Below, piece after piece: positions 1-8,031 of a stretch of DNA of 27,338 bases. A program made the translations under genes and the position numbers. The notes under the pieces were generated by a model. The model did no database searches. It was not told where the DNA came from and saw nothing but the letters and a program-made list of their open reading frames with translations. The stretch is from the NCBI GenBank assembly GCA_964386405.1, contig CAYLRW010000015.1, positions 1-27,338 of the forward strand. The letters run 5' to 3'. Each line of letters begins with the position of its first letter. Within the stretch, counting starts at the first letter, position 1. The DNA is from RZYP01 sp964386405 (GTDB lineage: Bacteria; Bacillota; Negativicutes; Acidaminococcales; Acidaminococcaceae).

Positions 1-520
1 TAATACAAAATTCAATAAATGCAGACCCCAGAATATGCCCTGCGTTCCTGAAGGTAAAATCTATACCATTATAAAGTTCAATTTTTTCGTTATAAATATG
101 TGGTACAAAGTGCTTAAGAGCCGCCTCAGCTTCATCAACGGTATACAAAGGCTTTACTTCAGGTTTACCGGCACGCATACCCTTACGATTAGCTCTTTCT
201 GCCTCAGATTCCTGAATATGCGCACTATCCGGCAGAAGAATTTCACATAATTCTTCTGTTACACGGGTGGAATGAATTTGTCCCTTAAAACCTTGCTTTA
301 CTAATTTTGGGAGCAAACCACTGTGGTCGATATGAGCGTGAGTTAAAACTACAGCGTCAATAAGTTTGGGATCAAATGCAAATTCTCTTTCATTAAATGT
401 CTTAATAAGTTTAGAACCTTGATACATACCACAGTCGATTAAAATTCTTTTGTAGTTAGCTTCAAGCAGATAACAGGAGCCTGTGACCATCCTGGCTGCT
501 CCTAAGAAGGTTATTTTCAT
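1..520 (-). CDS. MBL-fold metallohydrolase, beta-CASP/RNA-processing type (3' end outside window)
   Basis: The first 173 codons of a gene that runs off the left edge. The N-terminus (MKITFLGAARMVTGSCYLLE) is typical of metallo-beta-lactamase-fold proteins of the beta-CASP/CPSF-like group. The metal-binding motif LTHAHIDHSG (HxHxDH, about residues 59-68) and a later AGHILGSAF stretch, which supplies the next metal-binding histidine, are both present. Family members are zinc-dependent nucleases or hydrolases; a role in RNA processing is known for relatives but is only inferred here. The ATG at 520 follows a strong GGGAGG ribosome binding site with about 8 bases between. The C-terminal beta-CASP and RNA-specificity regions cannot be seen, so the subfamily is not certain. 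Confidence 0.85.
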   Translation of the reverse strand, partial: MKITFLGAARMVTGSCYLLEANYKRILIDCGMYQGSKLIKTFNEREFAFDPKLIDAVVLTHAHIDHSGLLPKLVKQGFKGQIHSTRVTEELCEILLPDSAHIQESEAERANRKGMRAGKPEVKPLYTVDEAEAALKHFVPHIYNEKIELYNGIDFTFRNAGHILGSAFIEFCI

Positions 521-544
521 TGTTAAATCCCTCCCCATATGTTC

Positions 545-573
545 ATTAAACTAATACAAGAGATATTCAACAA
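545..573 (-). promoter_or_regulatory. Candidate sigma-A promoter for the MBL-fold gene
   Basis: Read on the minus strand: -35 TTGTTG (568-573), a 17-base spacer, -10 TTTAAT (545-550). It lies about 25 bases before the start codon. A small inverted repeat ATTTGC-N5-GCAAAT sits further upstream at 603-619 and could be an operator. Moderate match only. Confidence 0.4.
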
Positions 574-649
574 CAGTAAACCATTTCCCTGCAAAGGTGA
601 TCATTTGCTGGTTGCAAATCGTTCAATTCTTATCAAAGCAGAAAATCAT

Positions 650-689
650 AACTTTAAAAAGAAAAAGCCATGATAAAAATATCATGGCT
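650..689 (-). terminator. Intrinsic terminator after murB
   Basis: Perfect inverted repeat AGCCATGATA / TATCATGGCT (666-675 and 680-689) with a 4-base loop. On the minus strand it is followed by a T-rich run (complement of 650-665). It lies directly after the murB stop and closes the ylbF-murB unit. Confidence 0.85.
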
Positions 690-697
690 AAAATCTA

Positions 698-1606
698 TTA
701 TTCTCCTAATACCCTGACTTCAGGTTCTAACTGAACACCGGCGTATTCATAAACCTTTTTTTGTACATCGCTGATCAGCTTCAAAACATCTGCAGCAGTA
801 GCATTGCCGACATTGACAACAAAACCGGCATGTTTGGTAGAAACTTGTGCTCCTCCCACAGTATATCCCTTAAGTCCTGCTTCCTCGATCAAAGTCCCTG
901 CATAATGGCCGGGTGGGCGCCGAAACATGCTGCCCGCGTTAGGTACATCAAGTGGCTGCTTGGTCGTTCTTCTGCTTGTAAAATCATCCATTTTTGCATG
1001 TATTTCCTCAACATTACCTTTGGCAAGCTGCATTTCAACACTAATCACAATCGAACCATTATCTTGTATTGAACTATGTCTGTAACAAAAATCCAACTCT
1101 TCTCTGCTTAAGTCCTTGATTTCACTATTAACTGTCAGCACAGTAACCTTGGTTACAACTTTTGACATCTCACCGTCATAGGCCCCGGCGTTCATAAAAA
1201 CGGCTCCGCCTATACTGCCAGGAATACCAACGGCAAACTCAAGTCCTGTAAGTGAGCAAGCCGCAGCTTTATTCGCAACAGCCGCCAACGAAACTCCAGC
1301 CTCAGCAATGATTTTATCTTCTTGGCATTTAATATTCTTAATTGTATTGCCAATCTTTACAACTAAACCGCGGATTCCTTGGTCTTTTACCAGAAGATTA
1401 GATCCGTTGCCGATGACCGTCAATGGTATCTTTTCCTGTCTGGCCTTGACAACAACCGCCTCTAACTGATGTATATCAGTCGGTAAAACCAATATATCGG
1501 CAGGTCCGCCTATTCTAAATGATGTATGGGCCTGCATTGGTTCATTTTCCCGAAAACTATCAGGCATCTTTTCTTTTAACCAGGCTTTGAATTCGTTCAG
1601 TGTCAT
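698..1606 (-). CDS. murB: UDP-N-acetylenolpyruvoylglucosamine reductase
   Basis: MurB reduces UDP-GlcNAc-enolpyruvate to UDP-MurNAc with NADPH and FAD, the second committed step of peptidoglycan precursor synthesis in the cytoplasm. The FAD-binding region (IGNGSNLLVKDQGIRG), the YRHS motif, the catalytic-serine loop PNAGSMFRRPPGHYAG and the C-terminal EPEVRVLGE are all present. The type II arrangement (GSMFRRP, then AGTLIEEAGLKG) matches Bacillota enzymes. The reading frame can be extended upstream to 1660, but that would overlap the previous gene by about 50 bases. The ATG at 1606 follows GGGGAG and lies one base after the upstream stop, giving 302 residues, the usual length. It is translationally coupled to the ylbF-family gene. 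Confidence 0.96.
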   Translation of the reverse strand: MTLNEFKAWLKEKMPDSFRENEPMQAHTSFRIGGPADILVLPTDIHQLEAVVVKARQEKIPLTVIGNGSNLLVKDQGIRGLVVKIGNTIKNIKCQEDKIIAEAGVSLAAVANKAAACSLTGLEFAVGIPGSIGGAVFMNAGAYDGEMSKVVTKVTVLTVNSEIKDLSREELDFCYRHSSIQDNGSIVISVEMQLAKGNVEEIHAKMDDFTSRRTTKQPLDVPNAGSMFRRPPGHYAGTLIEEAGLKGYTVGGAQVSTKHAGFVVNVGNATAADVLKLISDVQKKVYEYAGVQLEPEVRVLGE

Positions 1607-1607
1607 T

Positions 1608-1946
1608 TTACTCCCCGACAACTTCTTTGACAACGTCGCTAATAGTTTTGGAAATATCATTAATCATAAGCTGAAAACGAATATATGCCTGCACATAATC
1701 ATTGGCTGCACTATTCAAGCTAAGTACTTCATATAACTTTTGCACTTTTTCCATTTTATCCTTATCAGGAGTTTTGCCAGAAAACTGCTCTATTTCCAAT
1801 TCCTGTTTCTGTTGCATAAAATCTTTAACCATAGATTCTGCCGAAGCATCCGCAGAAAGTTTCTTTTTAGCTTCTGCGAGTCTTTTATATTCCTGACTTT
1901 CACGCATTGCTCTGCCTAAATCATTTGCTGCATCATATACATTCAT
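1608..1946 (-). CDS. YlbF/YmcA-family protein
   Basis: A 112-residue, highly helical and charged protein (MNVYDAANDLGRAMRESQEY start) with the layout of the YlbF/YmcA (Com_YlbF) family. In Bacillus subtilis the relatives YlbF, YmcA and YaaT form a complex that affects RNase Y activity and competence, sporulation and biofilm development. What this copy does here is not known. A GAGGTG ribosome binding site precedes the ATG at 1946. The gene is immediately upstream of murB with a one-base gap, so the two are almost certainly co-transcribed. Confidence 0.85.
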   Translation of the reverse strand: MNVYDAANDLGRAMRESQEYKRLAEAKKKLSADASAESMVKDFMQQKQELEIEQFSGKTPDKDKMEKVQKLYEVLSLNSAANDYVQAYIRFQLMINDISKTISDVVKEVVGE

Positions 1947-1984
1947 TATCTAATCACCTCAAAAAAATATTTCTATCACGGCTC

Positions 1985-2013
1985 ATTTTAGCATATTTCT
2001 GCTTCTTTATAAA
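1985..2013 (-). promoter_or_regulatory. Extended -10 promoter for ylbF-murB
   Basis: Minus strand: -10 TAAAAT (1985-1990) with an upstream TGC (extended -10), a 17-base spacer and a weak -35 TTTATA (2008-2013). It is placed about 40 bases before the ylbF-family start, in the gap after the dipeptidase gene. Confidence 0.5.
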
Positions 2014-2024
2014 GTGTCTTCCTT

Positions 2025-3065
2025 TCAAGGCAAAGCGCTAAAAGGAACATCTAATAGTTGATAAGAATTTTTGCTGTCAAAATCAAAATGCCACCATTCC
2101 ATATCTGAGCAGTTAAAACCTTCGATTGACATCATTTGCTGCAAAAGATCACGCTCCCACCTTTCCAGTGTTGTGCCACCTGCAAAAGAACCATATTGCC
2201 TCGGTGAAGGTTCATCAAAATCGCTAATCATTTGTATTTCTTCGCCTGTTTTAAGATTATAAAGGCTCACATCTACTGCATTACCTGTATTATGCGGTGA
2301 ACCTTTTTCCGGCACAGGCAGTAAAGATTTTTGCTCCTTTGGCAATGCTTCATAAGCTAATTTCGATACCTTCCAAGGCCTGTAAGCATCCCAAATAACC
2401 AAGCCGAAACCATAATCAGACAACCTTTGAGCAACGCGCCCAAGAGCCTCTGCAGCATTTCTATTTAAATATGCCTTTGAATCTTCATAAAGAGGAGCAG
2501 AAAAGCAATTGTTAGCTGTGGCATAGCGTAAGTCAAACTTCAAACCGGGAATTGCTGTCAGATTAACTAATTCCGCAACATTAGGTGCTGTTTGTACAGG
2601 CATAATTGCATTTTGAACATCTTGCCGCAATGCCTCTATCGATTTTGTGGTTTTGATTTTAAAATAATCGCCCTTCTCAGGTCCGAAAAATACCCTGGTA
2701 TAGCGATTACCTCCTATAATGCAGCTAATGCCATGACCATCCTTATCTCGCTCAAACTTGACACTGGCCTCCGTGTTCGTTAAAGACCCTGTTTCAGAAA
2801 TCTGGTAAGCATCATAGTGGTCTTTAACCAGTGTAAAAACGTTGCTTTTTTGATAATCTTTATCGTCAGGCAAATACCGGTAAACAACATTTAACATACC
2901 GTTCTGTTCGCGCACCAGAAATTGCTCTCCATTGCCGGCATAAAGGCCAAGCAAATACTTTTCATCAAGCTGACAATCTTTAGGCTGTACCCCATTGGCA
3001 ACGGCCAGAGAAGGCATCTGAAATAATAAAGCGCACATTAAACTTAAAAATAACTTAAATATCAA
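2025..3065 (-). CDS. Secreted D-alanyl-D-alanine dipeptidase, VanX/DdpX (M15D) type, with extra N-terminal domain
   Basis: A 346-residue protein with an N-terminal signal peptide (about residues 1-24, ending near LAVANG), a middle part of about 140 residues that I do not recognise, and a C-terminal VanX-like zinc dipeptidase domain (about 165-346). All the key residues of the family are visible: WDAYRP with Arg229, SPHNTGNAVD with His258 and Asp265 (zinc ligands), and EWWH with Glu323 (catalytic base) and His326 (zinc ligand). VanX and DdpX cleave D-Ala-D-Ala. Export suggests work on cell-wall-derived dipeptides rather than glycopeptide resistance, and no vanH, vanA, vanR or vanS is nearby. 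The start overlaps the stop of the ammonia-lyase gene by 4 bases (ATGA), so translation is coupled. VanX proteins are usually about 200 residues, so the N-terminal addition is notable. Confidence 0.9.
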   Translation of the reverse strand: MIFKLFLSLMCALLFQMPSLAVANGVQPKDCQLDEKYLLGLYAGNGEQFLVREQNGMLNVVYRYLPDDKDYQKSNVFTLVKDHYDAYQISETGSLTNTEASVKFERDKDGHGISCIIGGNRYTRVFFGPEKGDYFKIKTTKSIEALRQDVQNAIMPVQTAPNVAELVNLTAIPGLKFDLRYATANNCFSAPLYEDSKAYLNRNAAEALGRVAQRLSDYGFGLVIWDAYRPWKVSKLAYEALPKEQKSLLPVPEKGSPHNTGNAVDVSLYNLKTGEEIQMISDFDEPSPRQYGSFAGGTTLERWERDLLQQMMSIEGFNCSDMEWWHFDFDSKNSYQLLDVPFSALP

Positions 3066-4270
3066 TAATTACGCCTCCTAAATTCAACTGGAAGAAGCCC
3101 ACCCCATACTATATCACGATATTTGTCGGGGAAAGTATCACCCTCTGTATTAAAGAAAAGCATAACAGAGTCCTTGTTTAACTTCAGATCTGTCTTAAGG
3201 TTGTGGTACTTATCCAAAAGGCCTATAACGCCGCCACCGATAGCGCCGGACTCACCAGCTATTATTTTCTCATCATCGCCTAATGGATTACCCCAAAGTC
3301 GCATGCCTAAAGCTGCTACTTCGTCTCGGCAGCTCAGGCAAAATCTTGAATAATTCTTTATGATATCCCAGGCCAACGGATTTATTTCACCACATGCTAG
3401 ACCGGCCATAATTGTATTAAGCTCACCGCCAACCGCTACCATCTTTCCTTGTTCAAATGAGCGGAAAAAACAGTTAGCAGCAGAAGCTTCCAAAACAGTA
3501 AAAATAGGCTCCTCGGCATAACCATATGAAGCAATAACTGCCTGCGCAGCACCGGCCATTGAGCCAACACCGGCTTGGGCAAAGACATGCGTCGGCGGTT
3601 CCGGCAATGCTTCCAAGGCCTCTCCGACCATTGTTGTGTATCCCTGCATTATCCAAAGAGGTATTTCTTCATAACCCGGCCAGGCTGTATCCTGCACAAC
3701 CGTCCAGCCGTTACGTGCGGCATCAGTAACAAGCATTCGTACCGTATCATCATAATTTTCTTCAGTGATCTTTACAGCCGCGCCTTCTTTTGCTATGGCT
3801 TCCGATCTTGCTTGTGCCGACCCTTTTGGCATATAAACAACAGACGGAAAACCAAGAATTCTTGCCATCCAGGCTATCCCGCGGCCATGATTGCCATCAG
3901 TTGCCGTTGCAAAAGTAACACGTCCCAGTCTTTCTCTTATTTCATCGGAAGCGAGATAATCAAAACTGATATCTTCTATACGTTTGCCAAGACGCTTGGC
4001 CAAATAACACGCTATTGCGTAAGAACCGCCTAAAGCTTTAAAAGATTTTAAGCCAAAACGCTTTGATTCGTCTTTGACAAAAATACGTTTAACACCCAAC
4101 CAAGCAGCCAGTTCCTTCAGTTCAACCAGAGGTGTTGGTTTGTAATACCCCCACATACTTTTATGAAAGTCCCTTGCTTTTTTAACTGCAGCCTTATCGA
4201 AATTCTTTAAAACTTCTTGTTCTTCATGAGCAGGATTGTTTTTTGCCAGTTCTAACTGTAGTACTTGCAA
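3062..4270 (-). CDS. dpaL: Diaminopropionate ammonia-lyase (PLP-dependent)
   Basis: A 402-residue fold-type II PLP enzyme closely resembling E. coli YgeX. It converts 2,3-diaminopropionate to pyruvate and two ammonia. The PLP lysine is in FGLKSFKALGGSYA (Lys78). The two acidic residues used by the family are in ATATDGNHGRG (Asp125) and VQDTAWPGYEE (Asp194), which suggests it could act on both D- and L-isomers as the E. coli enzyme does. The glycine-rich phosphate loop QAGVGSMAGA is present. The start is TTG at 4270, with GGAG 9 bases upstream; an ATG inside that gap opens only a three-codon frame and was ignored. It sits between a nitrilase-family amidase and a dipeptidase, suggesting amino-acid or peptide catabolism. 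Confidence 0.93.
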   Translation of the reverse strand: MQVLQLELAKNNPAHEEQEVLKNFDKAAVKKARDFHKSMWGYYKPTPLVELKELAAWLGVKRIFVKDESKRFGLKSFKALGGSYAIACYLAKRLGKRIEDISFDYLASDEIRERLGRVTFATATDGNHGRGIAWMARILGFPSVVYMPKGSAQARSEAIAKEGAAVKITEENYDDTVRMLVTDAARNGWTVVQDTAWPGYEEIPLWIMQGYTTMVGEALEALPEPPTHVFAQAGVGSMAGAAQAVIASYGYAEEPIFTVLEASAANCFFRSFEQGKMVAVGGELNTIMAGLACGEINPLAWDIIKNYSRFCLSCRDEVAALGMRLWGNPLGDDEKIIAGESGAIGGGVIGLLDKYHNLKTDLKLNKDSVMLFFNTEGDTFPDKYRDIVWGGLLPVEFRRRNY

Positions 4271-4330
4271 TTATTCCATCTCCTATCGCACGTAAACTGT
4301 GTCAAAATAGCAGGCAGCTTTAAAATCTGG

Positions 4331-5110
4331 CTATCTGGCAAATATTTCAGGCCTTACATCATCCAGAGCATTTAATTTTTTTCGCATTGCATCGACTAAT
4401 TCGATGTCTATTTCTCCGCGCAAAATTTCTTCTTCAGAGCTGCCTTCTACAAGAATTTTTCCATTTGGTGCAACAATCATTGAGTGCCCGTAAAAAGTAT
4501 CATCCTTGAAAGTACCAACGCAATTTACACCACAAATATAGGTCTGATTTTCTACGGCACGTGCCTGCAGGAGCAGGCGCCAGACATCTCCGCGTGCTTC
4601 CGGCCATTCAGCAGGAACAAAAATGACCTTTGCCCCCTTTAAAGCAAGTCGGCGGTAAAGTTCCGGGAAACGCAAGTCATAACAAATTGATGCTCCGCAA
4701 GCTACATCGTCCAGCATAAATGGTTCATAAGTATTTCCTGCAGCAAAGAAACGCTCTTCCTTGAACATGCCGAATAAATGCATTTTGCTATAAAGATAAA
4801 CTATCTCACCAATTTTGTTTATCACGACAGAGGTATTATGAACCTTGCCATCAAGCAAAAGAGGGATAGAGCCGGCTATAACAGCGCAATTGTTATCTTT
4901 GGCAATTTTTTGCATCCTTTTTACAACGGGGCCATCAAGTTCTTCTGCTTCTTTTTCAAGACGTCCCAAAGAATATCCCGTCGTCCAGATTTCAGGCATC
5001 ACAACAATGTCTTGTCCAATAACGGCTTCCTGCAACAGCTCTAAGCCATGTTTCACATTTGCAGCTTTATCTTTTTCTTTAATTCTCATTTGCACTAAGG
5101 AAATCTTCAT
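4331..5110 (-). CDS. Carbon-nitrogen hydrolase (nitrilase superfamily; omega-amidase-like)
   Basis: A 259-residue single-domain member of the nitrilase superfamily. The Glu-Lys-Cys catalytic triad is clear: VMPEIWTTGY (Glu40), YSKMHLF (Lys109) and GASICYDLRFPE (Cys143). These enzymes hydrolyse amides and related C-N bonds; the sequence resembles the omega-amidase/YafV-like branch acting on small alpha-keto or dicarboxylic amides, but the substrate cannot be read from sequence. The ATG at 5110 shares its first base with the TGA of the upstream yqeG-type gene; an in-frame TTG lies one codon earlier. GGGAGG is 9 bases upstream. The dpaL gene follows after 60 bases. Confidence 0.9.
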   Translation of the reverse strand: MKISLVQMRIKEKDKAANVKHGLELLQEAVIGQDIVVMPEIWTTGYSLGRLEKEAEELDGPVVKRMQKIAKDNNCAVIAGSIPLLLDGKVHNTSVVINKIGEIVYLYSKMHLFGMFKEERFFAAGNTYEPFMLDDVACGASICYDLRFPELYRRLALKGAKVIFVPAEWPEARGDVWRLLLQARAVENQTYICGVNCVGTFKDDTFYGHSMIVAPNGKILVEGSSEEEILRGEIDIELVDAMRKKLNALDDVRPEIFAR

Positions 5111-5631
5111 CAAAGCATTCCTCCCGGCATAATACCTTTTTTAGTCAATTGTTTAATAAGTATTCTTTCCAGTTTACGGGTTACGCGCGTAAAAATAAAC
5201 TCTTTTCTACATATTGACTCAACCCATAAGGCCTTAAAATTCATTTTTTTAGCGCCGAACACATCTGTAATAAGTTGATCGCCGATTACCAATACTTCAC
5301 CATGCGATTGTACTTTTAGAAAGCGAAAAGCTCTTTTAAAGCCAGTCGGTAAAGGCTTAACTCCCCAGCTAATAGCGGTTATACCTAGTATTGCGCTGAT
5401 ATTCTCCAGTCTCAAACCGCCATTATTCGACAAAAGAACCACTTTAATACCTGCGCTCTTCACTTTTTGTACCCAGGCTATATTTTTTTCTGATGGTGTA
5501 TTTTCATTCCACGGCAGCAAGGTGTTATCTAAATCAAGGATAATTGCTTTAATACCCTCTTTTTTCAGCCACTCTATAGGAATTTCCGAAATACACGGAC
5601 AGCGATAATCAGGACAAAATAAATGTAACAC
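5110..5631 (-). CDS. YqeG-family HAD phosphatase
   Basis: A 173-residue HAD-superfamily protein (YqeG III A type). Motif I ILDLDNTLLPW has the nucleophile Asp33 and acid/base Asp35, motif II is VVLLSNNGG, a lysine is in WGVKPLP, and the Mg-binding motif IV is VIGDQLITDVFGAK. Relatives act as phosphatases, in some bacteria and plastids proposed to work on phosphatidylglycerophosphate; the substrate here is not known. The start is GTG at 5631, sharing one base with the TAG of the sensor kinase gene, and the stop overlaps the next start, so this gene is coupled on both sides. Confidence 0.9.
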   Translation of the reverse strand: MLHLFCPDYRCPCISEIPIEWLKKEGIKAIILDLDNTLLPWNENTPSEKNIAWVQKVKSAGIKVVLLSNNGGLRLENISAILGITAISWGVKPLPTGFKRAFRFLKVQSHGEVLVIGDQLITDVFGAKKMNFKALWVESICRKEFIFTRVTRKLERILIKQLTKKGIMPGGML

Positions 5632-7187
5632 TATTTGTTCTCCTGCTTTTCTGTATTGTTGATAAAACTAATTTCGAAGCGAGTACCAGAACACAACTTG
5701 CTTCTGACTTCAACCATCGCGCCATGCATACGTATGATTTCTTTTGCAATAGCTAAGCCTAAGCCTGTGCCCGGGACATTTCTGGAATGTGATTTGTCAA
5801 CTTTATAAAAACGTTCCCAAATGAAAGGAATGTCCTCTTCTGGAATGCCATGGCCCTGGTCTTCTACCGCAAGAACCACTTTATTGTCGTTATTTACATA
5901 TACCTCAAAATTAATAATTCCATTGTCAGGAGAGTATTTAATTGCATTATCCCCCAAAATCATTACAAGCTGAACTAAGCGGTCACCTGTTCCCTTAATA
6001 CTTACTGTATCATCAACATTAACGTTAATCTTTATATTGCGTTCTGCAGCCCTTACATTGAGCATCTCCGCAACATTCCGCACAATGGTACCTAATGGGA
6101 TGTTCTCTGGTTCTGCTCTTTCACTTATCTGCAGACGGCTTATATCCAACAACTCTTTGATCAACCGTTCCAGCCTGATGGTTTCCTCATTAATCAGGTT
6201 CCTGTATCTTTGAACTACTTTGGAGTCAGTTACAGTACCATCACAAATTGCTTCATTATAGCCTCTGATTATTGTTATAGGTGTTCTTAATTCATGGGAT
6301 ACATTAGCTACAAAATCGCGCCTGAGTTTTTCCATTTTCTGGGTTTTTTTAACAAATTTAGATAAATCGTTGCCCAAAGCATTTAAGGAATCACCAAGTT
6401 CGGCAATTTCGTCTTCACCATCCACTTCTACTTTGCGGCTGTAATCACCAGCTGCGATAGCAGAAGCACTATCACGCATAGAAACAAGTGGTTTGACAAT
6501 TGTTTTGGAAAGACGTCTTACAATGAACAAGCTCAGCAGCAGGGCAACAAGCCCAACCATAGCCGTATAGATGTAGATATCCTTCAAAAATTTGTCCAAA
6601 CCACTGATTGGTGCAGCCATTAGCATAGCACCGTCAAGACTTCCGCCAAGATTGCCAATTGGAACACCAATCAACAGAACCTGTTCTTTATAATAGGGAT
6701 GGAAAATACGCAAATTGACTGGTTTTCCTTCATAGACAGTCGATAAGACATTTTTCATCTTTTGCATTAATGCACCCTGTTGTTTTTTTTCGTTTTCTGA
6801 GCTATTGCCAGCTTTTTCGTCCTTTTCATAAATTTCTTGTTTTAACTTGGAGAAATCAGCTTCATCATCAGCATCACGGCCTAATACCGTTTCGGAATTG
6901 GAAGCGGCAACAAGCTCATAATTATTGTCAAAAAGCCAAATACGAGCACCAACTAAACGATCCATCGAAGACAGGTATCTGTTTAGAAGCAAATGATCTG
7001 GTTCAATGCGCATAAAATAATCGACCGTAATCGCTACCTCACGGCCTTTTAAATATAACTCTTTTTCCTTCTCTTCGAAAAAATAATCTGTAATAAGAAA
7101 AGACATGCCTATGGTAACACCAATAACAATAGTTGCTATTAATGCCATGAAGCTGTACATCAGCTTCGTGCTAAGTGATTTTTTCAC
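5631..7187 (-). CDS. Two-component sensor histidine kinase (PhoR/WalK/ResE type)
   Basis: A 518-residue membrane sensor kinase. In order: transmembrane helix 1 (about 11-33), an extracytoplasmic sensing region (about 35-200) with a charged low-complexity stretch around 105-145, transmembrane helix 2 (about 204-224), HAMP linker (about 225-280), HisKA domain with the phospho-accepting His298 in NVSHELRTP, then the HATPase domain with N box GDNAIKYSPD, G1 DQGHGIP, F box WERFYKVDKS and G2 GTGLGLAIAK. The start is GTG at 7187: it follows GAGGTGA and overlaps the response regulator stop by 4 bases (GTGA). The frame stays open to 7238, but that extension lies inside the regulator gene. It phosphorylates the regulator encoded next to it; the stimulus is not known. 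Confidence 0.94.
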   Translation of the reverse strand: MKKSLSTKLMYSFMALIATIVIGVTIGMSFLITDYFFEEKEKELYLKGREVAITVDYFMRIEPDHLLLNRYLSSMDRLVGARIWLFDNNYELVAASNSETVLGRDADDEADFSKLKQEIYEKDEKAGNSSENEKKQQGALMQKMKNVLSTVYEGKPVNLRIFHPYYKEQVLLIGVPIGNLGGSLDGAMLMAAPISGLDKFLKDIYIYTAMVGLVALLLSLFIVRRLSKTIVKPLVSMRDSASAIAAGDYSRKVEVDGEDEIAELGDSLNALGNDLSKFVKKTQKMEKLRRDFVANVSHELRTPITIIRGYNEAICDGTVTDSKVVQRYRNLINEETIRLERLIKELLDISRLQISERAEPENIPLGTIVRNVAEMLNVRAAERNIKINVNVDDTVSIKGTGDRLVQLVMILGDNAIKYSPDNGIINFEVYVNNDNKVVLAVEDQGHGIPEEDIPFIWERFYKVDKSHSRNVPGTGLGLAIAKEIIRMHGAMVEVRSKLCSGTRFEISFINNTEKQENK

Positions 7188-7879
7188 TTTCTCACCTCGA
7201 ATTTGTAGCCAACACCCCAGACGGTGGTAATATCCCAAGGAGAGTCTTTAGGAATATCCAGTTTATGCCGAACCCTTTTAATATGGGTATCAACAGTTCT
7301 CGTATCACCATAATACGTATATCCCCAAATTGTTTCCAGCAGCTGATTCCGCGAAAATACCAGTCCAGGATTAGAGGCAAGACACCAGAGCAATTCCATT
7401 TCCTTAGCAGTGAAGGTAACATTTTTGCCAAAAGCCACAACTTTATATTCACTTAAATCAATCATGAGGTCAGGATAATTCAATCTTTCGCCTGTACGTA
7501 CAGTTACCTGTCCGCTGCGCCTTAGAACAGCCTTGACACGTGCAACTACTTCGCGCGTATTGAAAGGTTTGGTAATATAGTCGTCCGCTCCGATTTCCAA
7601 ACCCAAAATACGATCATCATCCTCATCTTTAGCTGTCAGCATAATAATTGGAATATCAGATATTTTGCGAACCTGTCTGCACACTTCCAATCCATCTAAA
7701 ACTGGCATCATTATATCTAAAATTACAATATCTGGCTTTGCAGCCTGCACCTGAATTATTGCCGCTGCGCCGTCTGCAGCTTCAACAACCTTGAATCCTT
7801 CTTTTTCAAAATATATTCTGAGAATTTCTCGAATTTGAGCCTCATCATCTGCAATTAAAACAGTCTGTTGTTTATCCAT
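7184..7879 (-). CDS. OmpR/PhoB-family response regulator
   Basis: A 231-residue response regulator. The receiver domain (1-120) has the acidic pair Asp11-Asp12, phospho-acceptor Asp55 in VILDIMMPVLDG, Thr82 in LTAKD and Lys104 in ITKPF. The C-terminal winged helix (about 130-230) includes FTAKEMELLWCLASNPG and the recognition-helix region TRTVDTHIKRVRHKL. It is the partner of the kinase that follows with a 4-base overlap. The closest well-known relatives are PhoP, WalR and ResD. It is likely to control its own operon (see the TTnACA repeats upstream), though this is inference. Confidence 0.95.
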   Translation of the reverse strand: MDKQQTVLIADDEAQIREILRIYFEKEGFKVVEAADGAAAIIQVQAAKPDIVILDIMMPVLDGLEVCRQVRKISDIPIIMLTAKDEDDDRILGLEIGADDYITKPFNTREVVARVKAVLRRSGQVTVRTGERLNYPDLMIDLSEYKVVAFGKNVTFTAKEMELLWCLASNPGLVFSRNQLLETIWGYTYYGDTRTVDTHIKRVRHKLDIPKDSPWDITTVWGVGYKFEVRK

Positions 7880-7909
7880 AAACTACACCACCATTCCTTT
7901 GATGACTTA

Positions 7910-7959
7910 ATTATACAATATTGTCCATTAAATTACTTCTCTTTCACAAACAATTTACA
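7910..7959 (-). promoter_or_regulatory. Promoter region of the two-component operon with PhoP-box-like repeats
   Basis: Minus-strand -10 TATAAT (7910-7915) with no good -35 at the right distance (around 7933-7938). Just upstream, written on the plus strand, are two direct repeats TTCACA (7943-7948) and TTTACA (7954-7959) with 5 bases between, an 11-base period like the TTAACA-N5 repeats bound by PhoP/PhoB-type regulators. A weak -35 next to such repeats fits an activated promoter. The -10 is clear; the binding site is a hypothesis. Confidence 0.45.
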
Positions 7960-7986
7960 AATCCTCTGCCCGCTATATTTTTAGGC

Positions 7987-8020
7987 ATAAAAAAACAGGC
8001 GTTAAACGCCTGTTTTTAAA
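7987..8020 (-). terminator. Intrinsic terminator after the NlpC/P60 gene
   Basis: 12-bp perfect stem AAAAACAGGCGT / ACGCCTGTTTTT (7991-8002 and 8006-8017) with a tight loop, T-rich on both strands. It follows the NlpC/P60 stop at 8032 and can act in both directions, insulating the two-component operon. Confidence 0.9.
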
Positions 8021-8031
8021 CAAATAAAATA

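Noticed and set aside
1607..1660. Longer murB start giving 320 residues
   Set aside because: The extension overlaps the ylbF-family gene and has no binding site; the ATG at 1606 has GGGGAG and gives the usual length.
2025..3065. Vancomycin-resistance gene cluster
   Set aside because: Only the VanX-type peptidase is present, with a signal peptide; no VanA-type ligase, VanH or VanRS is near. The two-component pair is of the PhoP/PhoR type.
3575..4033. 152-codon plus-strand open frame
   Set aside because: It is antisense to dpaL, which has full family motifs; the composition is that of a shadow frame.
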